Assembly (NCBI GenBank): GCA_022561955.1
Contig: JADFQF010000049.1
Coordinates: forward strand, 1-8,200
DNA from: Chloroflexota bacterium
Lineage (GTDB): Bacteria; Chloroflexota; Dehalococcoidia; SAR202; UBA11138
Direction: 5' to 3'
DNA: 8,200 bases
Below the pieces are notes generated by a model. That model saw nothing but the letters and a program-made list of their open reading frames with translations, was not told the origin of the DNA and made no database searches. This document shows positions 1-6,542 of this stretch, piece after piece. The first letter of the stretch is position 1; each line of letters begins with the position of its first letter. The position numbers were made by a program, and so were the translations under genes.

Positions 1-1211
1 CAATCTACAACGACCCTACCGTCGGCGCGGCGCTCTGGTCGGAGACTCAGACCGTTTTCACGTTCGAAGGTCTGTTTACGGCCCAGCTTGGCGTTGACGA
101 GGATATAGACCCAATAATATTTGCGAATAACCCGGAGACCTATGTAGGAATCCGAGTCGGCTTTAACCCGGAAATGACGCCGCGTATCCGAATGTCGTAC
201 TCCCCGTACGCCCTTCACGCCGTCACCGCCGAGAACGTCATTAGACCTCCAATCAATCCACTTCAGGTAGCAACGCTGCGTTGGTACGAGGCCCGCGACA
301 CCTTACAGACCTTGCCTGTGGGTGATTCCCCTACAGACATCGCCTTCGATGGCGAACACCTGTGGATCACGAATCGAGGCGACGACGACGAAGACGATGA
401 CAACGTGGTCACCAAGATCAAGGCGTCGAACGGCCAGAAGGCGGCCGACTTCCCGGTGGGCGGCAATCCCGTGGCCGTAGCCTTTGACGGAGAGAAAATA
501 TGGGTCGTAAATAGCAGTGACGACAGCATTACCAGCTTCAGAGCGGATGGGACAAAAAGAAAACTCTATCCTCAGAAGAAGATAACAGAACAAGGTGAAT
601 TAAATTTCGACTCTTCGCCTCTCACGCGTCCCGTAGACATTGCGTTCGACGGGGAAAATATGTGGGTTGTAAATCAGGGCGGAGATGAAGTCATCAAGTT
701 CCCCGCCTCCGAGGGAATGGTCACAATTGTTGATGTGAGCAAGGAAAATTTTGAGAGGAGTGGAGTAGGCAATAACCCCTCAGCCATAGCCTTCGACGGT
801 GAGCACATGTGGGTTACCCATTCCGGGACAAAGAACATTACGAAGATTCGCGTATCAGACAACGAAATCGTCCAGACAATTTCGGCGGGTAGGGGCCAGC
901 GGGGCATCGCATTTGACGGAACGAGCATGTGGGTCATCGACGAAGATGAAGACGAAATAATTAAGGTGAGGGCCTCGGACGGTGAGGTTTTGGGCTCGTT
1001 TTCCGTTGGGCGAAATCCCAGTGCGGTCGCCTTTGACGGCAGAAGTATCTGGGTCACGAACAAGGCCAGCAACAATGTGACTAAAATAAGGACAACCGAC
1101 GGCGAGGTAATCGGAACATTCAAGACTGGTCTGTCACCCGTATCCATCGCCTTCGATGGAATCCATGTCTGGATCGTCAGCGAAGACGATGACAACGTGA
1201 TGAAGAAGTGA
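1..1211 (+). CDS. Secreted seven-blade beta-propeller protein (YVTN/NHL-like), 5'-partial
   Basis: The reading frame is open to the window edge (first full codon at 3), so the true start lies upstream and the ATG at 174 is internal; 402 residues are visible. The first ~70 residues (IYNDP, LWSE, GLFTAQLG, Y-GIRVG, EMTPR, SPYALHA) match a module common at the start of secreted Chloroflexota and other bacterial proteins. It is usually preceded by a signal peptide and an INYQGRL-like strand, missing here. Seven copies of an [IV]AFDG-x-x-[LIMV]-W-[IV] motif then start at bases 339, 477, 639, 786, 906, 1026 and 1146, each followed by a polar turn and a V-T-K-I strand. This is the pattern of a seven-blade propeller. 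The last four copies are exactly 120 bases apart; the first three blades carry insertions. Several turns are very acidic (DDDEDDDN, DEDEDE, EDDDN), perhaps binding Ca2+. Ligand unknown; an extracellular binding or scaffold role is inferred. No catalytic motif seen. It overlaps the next gene by four bases. Confidence 0.85.
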   Translation, partial: IYNDPTVGAALWSETQTVFTFEGLFTAQLGVDEDIDPIIFANNPETYVGIRVGFNPEMTPRIRMSYSPYALHAVTAENVIRPPINPLQVATLRWYEARDTLQTLPVGDSPTDIAFDGEHLWITNRGDDDEDDDNVVTKIKASNGQKAADFPVGGNPVAVAFDGEKIWVVNSSDDSITSFRADGTKRKLYPQKKITEQGELNFDSSPLTRPVDIAFDGENMWVVNQGGDEVIKFPASEGMVTIVDVSKENFERSGVGNNPSAIAFDGEHMWVTHSGTKNITKIRVSDNEIVQTISAGRGQRGIAFDGTSMWVIDEDEDEIIKVRASDGEVLGSFSVGRNPSAVAFDGRSIWVTNKASNNVTKIRTTDGEVIGTFKTGLSPVSIAFDGIHVWIVSEDDDNVMKK

Positions 1212-2020
1212 AGATTCTCCATTCATATTGGCTGAATGAAAGAGCGTTGCGGCGACTGTTGGTTCTGTCGTCTCTGGCGATGCTGCTTGCATTGGTATTT
1301 GGCGCGAGCCTGGTTATGGCCCAGGGCCAGGTATTCATGCCGTGGAGCGCCTATACGAACGGAAGCGATGATCTAACTTCCCTTAAAAATAAGATGCGGG
1401 CCGTGACCTTCGGACAGTCCGCCCTGGGCATCACCACTTCTGACGAATTCCAACTGGAGTTGGGGTTCCACACGGGAGTAATGGCAGGTCCGGCTGCGTT
1501 TGCGGCCCTGGCGGCAGATCTTGCGCTCACGCCGACGCCCACTCCCGAACCCGCCGCAACGGATACCCCCACGGCGGAGCCCACGGCAGAGACCACGGAA
1601 CCCACCGAGACGCCCGAAGCGGCTCCAACGGAGAAGCCTACGGCGGCCCCTACGGAGAAACCTACGGCGGCTCCAACGGCCCGGCCGCAGGAAGCAACCG
1701 CGACCCGGACGCCACGACCTACCGTGATCACGGTTCCTTCGCCCACGGCGACCAGTGAGCCCATCGTAATCGTAGTTACGTCGCCGCCCAGACCTTCGCC
1801 GACTCCTGAGCCACCTGCTCCGGCCGCACCCGCCGCACCGCCGACTCCCCTGGTGATTGTGGTGACATCGGTGCCGCCAAATACCCCGGTCGTGCCGGAA
1901 TCGCCGGTTGGTGGACTCTGCTCGGCGCCCGGGAGTCCCGGACCGCTGCCATTGGACCTTGGGTTGCTGATGATATTGGCAGCCCCGCTTGCGTTGTGGA
2001 GACTTAGCTCCAGGTCCTAG
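1208..2020 (+). CDS. Secreted Pro/Thr-rich stalk protein with C-terminal surface anchor
   Basis: 270 residues, starting at GTG within a GTGA overlap with the upstream stop; no strong Shine-Dalgarno is visible, which fits translational coupling. Residues 1-38 form a signal peptide (ERALRR, then a hydrophobic run, then VMA before Gln39). Residues ~44-92 (W-S ... LTSLKNKMRAVTFGQSALGITTSDEFQLELGFHTG) resemble a short beta module common in Chloroflexota secreted proteins, with the GQ-x-x-x-G and L-x-x-GF signature. Residues ~107-230 are a low-complexity Pro/Thr/Ala/Glu stalk, likely extended and possibly glycosylated, containing two IVVTS strands. The C-terminus has Gly-Gly-Leu-Cys (Cys238), a hydrophobic helix (about 249-264) and a short basic tail (WRLSSRS). 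This resembles tripartite sorting signals such as MYXO-CTERM or exosortase-type tails, but I cannot name the sorting enzyme. Probably a surface anchor or spacer cooperating with the upstream propeller protein. Function otherwise unknown. Confidence 0.82.
   Translation: MKILHSYWLNERALRRLLVLSSLAMLLALVFGASLVMAQGQVFMPWSAYTNGSDDLTSLKNKMRAVTFGQSALGITTSDEFQLELGFHTGVMAGPAAFAALAADLALTPTPTPEPAATDTPTAEPTAETTEPTETPEAAPTEKPTAAPTEKPTAAPTARPQEATATRTPRPTVITVPSPTATSEPIVIVVTSPPRPSPTPEPPAPAAPAAPPTPLVIVVTSVPPNTPVVPESPVGGLCSAPGSPGPLPLDLGLLMILAAPLALWRLSSRS
1621..1680 (+). repeat. 24-bp tandem repeat, 2.5 copies, in the stalk coding region
   Basis: Two full 24-base units (1621-1644 and 1645-1668) and a half unit (1669-1680) encode APTEKPTA, APTEKPTA and APTA. 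The two full units differ at only a few positions, mostly third codon positions. An in-frame repeat like this can change stalk length by slippage without breaking the frame. Confidence 0.8.
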
Positions 2021-2142
2021 CCCGCGGAATATCTTTGACTCCTGCGCAGAAACCGCCGGAGGAAAGTGATCCGACCGGTTCAGCGGCAAGACTCGGCGCT
2101 CGATGTAACTTGCAAGCCACTACCAGGGCACCCCGCGTTGCG

Positions 2143-2173
2143 TTGACACCCGCTCAATTCAGTAGTGTATCAT
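2143..2173 (+). promoter_or_regulatory. Putative sigma70-type promoter for the vWA gene
   Basis: A perfect TTGACA (2143-2148) is followed by TATCAT (2168-2173, five of six matches to the consensus -10) with a 19-base spacer. A weaker -10, TGTATC at 2166, would give 17 bases. It lies in the 239-base gap (2021-2259), about 87 bases before the ATG at 2260, and is the best promoter-like sequence in the window. The rest of that gap shows no clear terminator or other gene. Confidence 0.5.
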
Positions 2174-2250
2174 GGCTCTATTAAGGTGTTGAAGGCGCCA
2201 ATACAGAGGGCGAAATCCGCCTTGCCGGCGAAGGCCCTTCAGCGGCCCGT

Positions 2251-2254
2251 GGAG
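2251..2254 (+). promoter_or_regulatory. Ribosome binding site of the vWA gene
   Basis: GGAG lies five bases before the ATG at 2260. This supports that start, as does the match of the encoded N-terminus (YRYSKWDG) to the family. Confidence 0.6.
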
Positions 2255-2259
2255 CTGCA

Positions 2260-4281
2260 ATGACCACATATCGTTACTCGAAATGGGACGGAAGCCAGCA
2301 CGTCTTCGATCTGGATGAAGACGAGCTCATGGACTCCCTGTCCGAGGACATTCTCAGCCACGGGGACATCAACCGCGCTCTTCGCAACCTCTTTCAAAGG
2401 GGCATGCAGAACGAACAGGGGGAACGCATGCCCGGGCTCAGAGACCTGATGGACCGCTTGAGAGAGCAACGCCGCCAACAGCTCGAGCGTTACAACCTCG
2501 ATTCCCTGATGGACGACCTCAAGGAACGCCTTCAAGACGTCGTCGATACCGAGCGACAGGGAATAGAAAAGCGCCTCGACGATGCGAACCGGCAGCTCGA
2601 AGCAGCCGGCGAAGAGGCCGAGCACCTCCAGGGCCCCATGAAGCTGCTGGAGGAGCGGGCCGACAGGAGCCGCCAGACGCTCGACGCCCTGCCGGAGAGT
2701 ATGGCCGGCGCGATCAAGGAGCTTCAGGACTACGACTTCATGGACCCGGAGGCCCGACGGAAATTCGACGAGCTTCTGGACGCCCTCAAACAGCAGATGA
2801 TGCAGAATTTCTTTCAGGGCATGAAGGACCAGCTACAGGGCATGAGCAAGGAAGAGATGGAGGACCTGAAAAATATGATTCAGGCCCTCAACCAGATGCT
2901 TCGCGACCGTGCCATGGGCGAGGACCCGGACTTCGAAGGGTTCATGGAGCAGTATGGACGTTACTTCGACCCCGACCGTCCGGCGAGTCTCGACGAGCTC
3001 ATAGAGCAGCTTCAACAGCAGATGGCCGCCATGCAGTCTCTGATGGACAGCATGTCGCCGGAGATGCGTCAGGAGCTCGAGGACCTGATGGCCTCTTCCA
3101 TAAGTCCGGAGATGATGGAGGAGATGGCCGAGCTGGCGGGAACGATGTACGACATGTTCCCCTTCGACGATATGGCCCAAGAGTACCCATTCATGGGCCA
3201 GGAAGACCTCACGCTCGATCAGGCCATGGACCTGATGGGCGAGCTCCAGGATATGGACGCGCTGGAACAGCAGATCCAGCAGGTCATGCGCAACGGCAAC
3301 ATCGAAGACATAGACCTGGACAAGGTCGAGCAGCACATGGGCGAGGAGGCGCGACGGCAGCTGGAGCAGCTACAGAAGGTCGTCCAGCAGCTCGAGGAGG
3401 CGGGTTATCTCAAGCACAAGGGTGATCGGCTGGAGCTGACGCCGAGAGGCATGAGAAAGCTGGCCCAGAAGGCGTTGAAGGAGGTCTTCTCTGAGCTGAA
3501 GAAGGACCGCATGGGACGCCACGAAGTCTATTATCGTGGCGACGGAGGCGAACGCACGGGCGAGACAAAGACCTATGAGTTCGGCGACCCCCTGGACCTT
3601 GACCTCCATCGCACGCTATTCAACGCCGTGCTGAGGGAAGGTCCCAACGTACCCATTCGCCTGTCCCCCGAGGACCTGGAGATCAATCGAACGGAGCATC
3701 TGACCCAGACCGCCACCGTGCTGCTGCTGGACCAGAGTCGCTCGATGGGCATGTTCGGCAGCTTCGCCTCCGCCAAGAAGGTCGCGCTGGCCCTGTACTG
3801 GCTGATCCACAGTCAATACCCACGAGACTATTTCTCCATCATAGGCTTCTCCGACTACGGCATGGAGATCAAGAATGAAGACCTGGCCGAGCTGACCTGG
3901 AACGCCTGGGTTTCGGGCACCAACATGCAGCATGCCCTGATGCTGGCCCGTAATACGCTGTCGAAACAGAAGGTGGCAACCAAGCAGATATTGATGATAA
4001 CCGACGGAGAACCCACGGCCCACCTGGAGGATGGCAGGGCCTATTTTAGCTATCCTCCCAGCTGGCGCACCATTGAGGAGACGCTGAAAGAGGTGAAACG
4101 TTGCACTCAGGCCGGAATTACGATTAACACCTTCATGCTTGAGGCCAACTACTACCTAATGGACTTCGTTGACAAGATGACGCGCATCAATCGAGGTAGG
4201 GCCTTCTACACGAATCCCAATCAGCTCGGAAAGTACGTAATGGTCGACTACCTGCGCGGTCGACGAAAGCGAATTGCATAG
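2260..4281 (+). CDS. vWA domain protein (COG4867 / Rv0959-like), cytoplasmic
   Basis: 673 residues, close to the length I recall for the mycobacterial homologue Rv0959. The N-terminus (YRYSKWDGSQ, then DEDELMDSLSEDILSHGDINRALRNLFQRG) is typical of this family. Residues ~50-400 are almost wholly helical, charged and rich in Met and Gln, with probable coiled coils. A basic helical segment around 385-415 leads into a C-terminal von Willebrand A domain (about 480-665). The MIDAS metal site looks complete: D491-Q-S493-R-S495, T554 in SGTNMQ, and D582 in TDGEPT. No signal peptide or membrane segment is seen. Relatives are commonly encoded next to a Mg-chelatase/MoxR-type AAA+ ATPase, suggesting a chaperone-like remodelling or metal-insertion pair whose substrate is unknown. 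No such ATPase gene is present upstream or downstream within the window. A promoter and GGAG site precede it. Family assignment is firm; cellular role is not. Confidence 0.9.
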   Translation: MTTYRYSKWDGSQHVFDLDEDELMDSLSEDILSHGDINRALRNLFQRGMQNEQGERMPGLRDLMDRLREQRRQQLERYNLDSLMDDLKERLQDVVDTERQGIEKRLDDANRQLEAAGEEAEHLQGPMKLLEERADRSRQTLDALPESMAGAIKELQDYDFMDPEARRKFDELLDALKQQMMQNFFQGMKDQLQGMSKEEMEDLKNMIQALNQMLRDRAMGEDPDFEGFMEQYGRYFDPDRPASLDELIEQLQQQMAAMQSLMDSMSPEMRQELEDLMASSISPEMMEEMAELAGTMYDMFPFDDMAQEYPFMGQEDLTLDQAMDLMGELQDMDALEQQIQQVMRNGNIEDIDLDKVEQHMGEEARRQLEQLQKVVQQLEEAGYLKHKGDRLELTPRGMRKLAQKALKEVFSELKKDRMGRHEVYYRGDGGERTGETKTYEFGDPLDLDLHRTLFNAVLREGPNVPIRLSPEDLEINRTEHLTQTATVLLLDQSRSMGMFGSFASAKKVALALYWLIHSQYPRDYFSIIGFSDYGMEIKNEDLAELTWNAWVSGTNMQHALMLARNTLSKQKVATKQILMITDGEPTAHLEDGRAYFSYPPSWRTIEETLKEVKRCTQAGITINTFMLEANYYLMDFVDKMTRINRGRAFYTNPNQLGKYVMVDYLRGRRKRIA

Positions 4282-4338
4282 CGGCATCACCGCCTCAGTT
4301 CGTTCAGACGGCTCCTGTAACGAGTCCAAAGTCGACCG

Positions 4339-4380
4339 ACCGGCAATGCACCGGGGGTTCCAGCCAGGCGTTGCGCCGGT
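4339..4380 (+). other. Imperfect hairpin between the vWA and HExxH genes
   Basis: ACCGGC-AATGC (4339-4349) can pair with GCGTT-GC-GCCGGT (4368-4380), with one G-U pair and a two-base bulge around an 18-base loop. Only a short TTT follows, so it is a poor intrinsic terminator. It ends 16 bases before the next ATG and could affect that gene's translation. The remainder of the 115-base gap 4282-4396 shows nothing else. Confidence 0.3.
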
Positions 4381-4396
4381 TTGAAAGCTGTATAGC

Positions 4397-4927
4397 ATGA
4401 CGCGCCGTCTATCGCCATTGATCGTCGCATTGGGAATAATCGGGGCATTTATCCTTACGCCAGTCCTACACGAGCCCGCCCATCTTACGGCGGCACTCAT
4501 ATTTGGCATACCCATCAACGGCTTCTTCTGGATTGACCCGAATCTGCGGGTGCCCACGGTCTATCTTGGCGTGACCGAATGGAGTTGGCAACTGACGCTC
4601 ACGCTGTATAGCGGCGGCGTCTTTGCCGGCACGTTCTGGGGCGCGATCTACTTCCTGCTATACCGCAGAAGGCGATTCGAGTCGAGCGGCGCGTGGTGGG
4701 CCTTCGGAGCGTGGCTTTCCGTGCTGGTTGTCTGGCAGCTGGGGCAGGGCCTCATGGAGGGCTCACTGAACGGCCTCTACCTGGACGGAATAAACCAGGT
4801 GTTCAGCACGAGCCGCCTGATGCAGATTTCGTTCATGATCATGGGCTTTCTTTTTCACGTTACGTTTACTCGCCATACTTTGCACAAATGGGGCAGGACC
4901 TCCGGCGCTGAGGACACGCCCGGCTAG
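4397..4927 (+). CDS. Polytopic membrane protein with HExxH motif, possible zinc metalloprotease
   Basis: 176 residues with about four hydrophobic segments (roughly 6-24, 66-90, 98-118 and 140-157) and a basic loop RRRR at 90-93. At the end of the first helix is H25-E-P-A-H29 followed by LTAALIFG, resembling the metal-binding motif of intramembrane or membrane-linked zincins (M50 site-2 proteases, usually HExGH-x-x-x-A). A second motif, L129-D130-G131 in GLYLDGINQ, recalls the LDG of site-2 proteases, but it lies just before the last helix rather than clearly inside it. E121 is another possible third ligand. The protein is shorter than most S2P proteases and lacks a PDZ domain. The start is ATG 4397 without a strong Shine-Dalgarno; 115 bases separate it from the vWA gene. 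Protease activity is inferred from motif only; it may be a non-proteolytic membrane protein. Confidence 0.75.
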   Translation: MTRRLSPLIVALGIIGAFILTPVLHEPAHLTAALIFGIPINGFFWIDPNLRVPTVYLGVTEWSWQLTLTLYSGGVFAGTFWGAIYFLLYRRRRFESSGAWWAFGAWLSVLVVWQLGQGLMEGSLNGLYLDGINQVFSTSRLMQISFMIMGFLFHVTFTRHTLHKWGRTSGAEDTPG

Positions 4928-4978
4928 GCTTGGACGATTGCAGATTTTCCTATAGACTTCTCTGGCACACAGCTCTTC

Positions 4979-4984
4979 AGGGGA
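4979..4984 (+). promoter_or_regulatory. Shine-Dalgarno that favours the GTG 4990 start
   Basis: AGGGGA at 4979-4984 lies five bases before GTG 4990, good spacing. For ATG 4984 it would be almost in contact with the start codon, and for TTG 4930 it is internal, so GTG 4990 is preferred. Confidence 0.45.
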
Positions 4985-4989
4985 TGTTC

Positions 4990-5790
4990 GTGGCGAAGAT
5001 TCAAGACACAGACGCATGGTGGGGAACAGGCGGAAGAAAAGAGGGACGGCCATCCGTCCTCGACCTCATCGATAACGGGACCATGGACGTCCGGACCGCC
5101 GCCCTTCTGTGGCTTCTGGCAGAGCACAAGACCTCTTTCATATCCGCGGCAGTACCCCAGCTGGCTGGGAAATCGGCCATCGCGACCGTCCTGATAGATT
5201 TCTTGCCGCCCAAGTATGAGAGAGTGCTGTCCAAAGGCCGTGACGAGGATTTTTCGTTCCTGGAAACGTCCAAACCTTCCGACACCTATGTACTCGTCCC
5301 GGAGCTGAGCGACCACACGCCCCGATACCTCTGGGGCGACAACGTGCGTCGCCTTTTTGAGGCCCTAAGAGACGGCTATTCGTTCATCGCGACGATGCAC
5401 GCCGATAACCCACACGACATCATTTCGGAGCTGATTTCGCCTCCCGCCGACGTCCCTTCGGACCTGGTCCACCACGTGCAGGTCGTCATCAACATCTGGA
5501 TGGACTATGGCGAATACGGAATCATAAGGCGGGTGTCCAGGATTTCGGCGCTGTCGCCCGGGCCAAACGTCATCACGCTGGGTCGCAGACACGACCTGGA
5601 TGGGCCGTTTGAACACGTAGCATCGGCCGAGACACAGTCCGTATTGAAGCGATTCACAGGACTTTCGGCGGATGGCCTCGAAAGCGCGTTAGGGGGCCGC
5701 GAAGAGACCCTCAGTCAATGGCTTCTTCAGCTTCCGCTGTCCGTGGCGGATGTCCAGGCTAAGATCGAGGGCTTCTATAGCTCGAAATAG
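4990..5790 (+). CDS. Stand-alone type II/IV secretion ATPase-like P-loop protein
   Basis: 266 residues from GTG 4990; the same frame could begin at ATG 4984 or TTG 4930 (286 residues), the latter two bases after the preceding stop. A lead-in helix (SVLDLIDNGTMDVRTAALLWLLAEH) precedes a Walker A-like loop A-V-P-Q-L-A-G60-K61-S62, where the usual first Gly is replaced. Next comes LIDFLPP, then a Walker B/Asp-Glu segment YVLVPE105LSD, and a His-box-like ATMH137ADNPHDIISEL. The order and spacing match the C-terminal ATPase core of the GspE/PilT/CpaF/VirB11 superfamily. The N-terminal domain, CxxC zinc site and any partner secretion or pilus genes are absent. It is therefore unlikely to be an ordinary secretion motor; similar free-standing proteins seem common in Chloroflexota. 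Cytoplasmic, no membrane segment. ATP binding is likely; substrate and role unknown. Likely co-transcribed with the HExxH membrane protein. Confidence 0.75.
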   Translation: MAKIQDTDAWWGTGGRKEGRPSVLDLIDNGTMDVRTAALLWLLAEHKTSFISAAVPQLAGKSAIATVLIDFLPPKYERVLSKGRDEDFSFLETSKPSDTYVLVPELSDHTPRYLWGDNVRRLFEALRDGYSFIATMHADNPHDIISELISPPADVPSDLVHHVQVVINIWMDYGEYGIIRRVSRISALSPGPNVITLGRRHDLDGPFEHVASAETQSVLKRFTGLSADGLESALGGREETLSQWLLQLPLSVADVQAKIEGFYSSK

Positions 5791-5920
5791 CTCGTAGGAA
5801 CCAGCCCCCGCTATCATACGCATCTCGTAAGCTAGCTGCGCCCGCCGATACACTATACTGACCCAGGCGCCTCTTCCCACGCCGGACATTCTGGTGCAGT
5901 ATGTAAGCAGACCGGCGACA

Positions 5921-5951
5921 ATAGTAACTATCCCGTAACACTCGGCGTTAC
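5921..5951 (+). promoter_or_regulatory. Inverted repeats upstream of the NTF2-like gene, possible operator
   Basis: ATAGT-A-ACTAT (5921-5931) is a perfect short palindrome. It is followed at once by GTAAC (5935-5939) and its complement GTTAC (5947-5951) around a 7-base loop; GTAAC also occurs within the first palindrome. A TATACT (5854-5859) and a CATAAT (5951-5956) lie nearby as possible -10 elements, but neither has a recognisable -35. The 212-base gap 5791-6002 holds no gene that I can support. Confidence 0.3.
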
Positions 5952-5991
5952 ATAATTCGAGTAGTGAATTACCGAATAACCCTGGCGAATC

Positions 5992-5997
5992 GAGGAA
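5992..5997 (+). promoter_or_regulatory. Ribosome binding site that sets the start at ATG 6003
   Basis: GAGGAA lies five bases before ATG 6003. The same frame is open from GTG 5964, but that codon has no such site and would add 13 polar residues before the membrane anchor. Confidence 0.7.
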
Positions 5998-6002
5998 GTG
6001 TA

Positions 6003-6533
6003 ATGACCAAAGGCTGGTTAATCGGCGGCGGCGCGTTTCTTGCAATACTACTGGTGGCTAGTATCATCGTTGCGCTCCTGGATCGAGAGGAGCTGCTCAC
6101 CCCAGGCACGCCGGAGGCCGCCGTACAGCGGTTCCTGCAAGCCGCTGAAGCCGAGGACCTGTCCATCGCTTTCGATTCACTGTCGGCGAAGCTGCAAGAA
6201 GAATGTAGCTTGCAGGAGTTTGGCGGCCGCGGCTACCCCACTAAAAACCAGCTGAGCGATGCCAGCATCACGCTCGAGAAGACTCAGATCATCGACGACA
6301 CTGCGTTCGTGACCGTACGCATATCTCAGTTTCGCGGCGGCGGCCCATTCGGCACGTCCGAATCTAATTTCGAGCAACGTTACAGCCTCCTGAAGGAGGA
6401 AGGCGATTGGAAGATCGCGGAGTCGCCCTGGCCGTTCTTCAACTGCGCATCGCTCAGGCCCCTTGCGCCAAGAGCACCTGAAGTGGCTTCGCCGGAGACC
6501 CCCATGGAGCGGGCCCCGGCGCCCGCGCCTTAG
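6003..6533 (+). CDS. Membrane-anchored NTF2-like / DUF4878-like protein
   Basis: 176 residues from ATG 6003. A short basic N-terminus (MTKG) leads into one hydrophobic helix (about 5-25), so the rest is probably outside the membrane. Residues ~36-147 have the layout of a small NTF2-like fold: a helix (TPEAAVQRFLQAAEAEDLSIAFDSLS), then strands including ITLEKTQIIDDTAFVTVRI, and a final strand pair ending in SLLKEEGDWKIAES. This pattern resembles DUF4878 and similar lipoprotein-like domains; there is no lipobox Cys. C68 and C148 could form a disulfide. The C-terminus (152-176) is a disordered Pro/Ala-rich tail. Stops are tandem in frame: TAG 6531 followed by TGA 6534. The next gene begins 9 bases on, suggesting an operon. 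No catalytic residues are evident; a binding or accessory role to the neighbouring membrane protein is inferred. Confidence 0.75.
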   Translation: MTKGWLIGGGAFLAILLVASIIVALLDREELLTPGTPEAAVQRFLQAAEAEDLSIAFDSLSAKLQEECSLQEFGGRGYPTKNQLSDASITLEKTQIIDDTAFVTVRISQFRGGGPFGTSESNFEQRYSLLKEEGDWKIAESPWPFFNCASLRPLAPRAPEVASPETPMERAPAPAP

Positions 6534-6542
6534 TGAATCGAT

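Noticed and set aside
174..176. ATG 174 as the start of the propeller gene
   Set aside because: The frame continues upstream to the window edge with a conserved module (LWSE ... EMTPR), so this Met is internal.
2052..2088. Possible terminator after the stalk gene
   Set aside because: Only weak, interrupted GC pairing and no T-run follow, so I do not call a terminator.
1373..2089. A 238-codon minus-strand open frame opposite the stalk gene
   Set aside because: Its Arg/Gly-rich product is the mirror of the GC-rich Pro/Thr codons; the + strand has a signal peptide and an anchor.
2079..2246. TTCAGCGGC occurring at 2079-2087 and 2238-2246
   Set aside because: A nine-base direct repeat at this spacing is easily explained by chance and has no other supporting feature.
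2833..3336. Minus-strand open frames opposite the vWA gene
   Set aside because: These are His/Leu/Val-rich antisense shadows of the helical region; the + strand encodes a recognised family.
5776..5793. Direct repeat of ATAGCTCG around the stop of the ATPase gene
   Set aside because: Two short copies without symmetry or insertion-element features; too little to call an att site.
5689..6045. A 118-codon minus-strand open frame spanning the gap 5791-6002
   Set aside because: It overlaps both flanking + strand genes, shows no recognisable domain, and a good Shine-Dalgarno supports the + strand gene at 6003.
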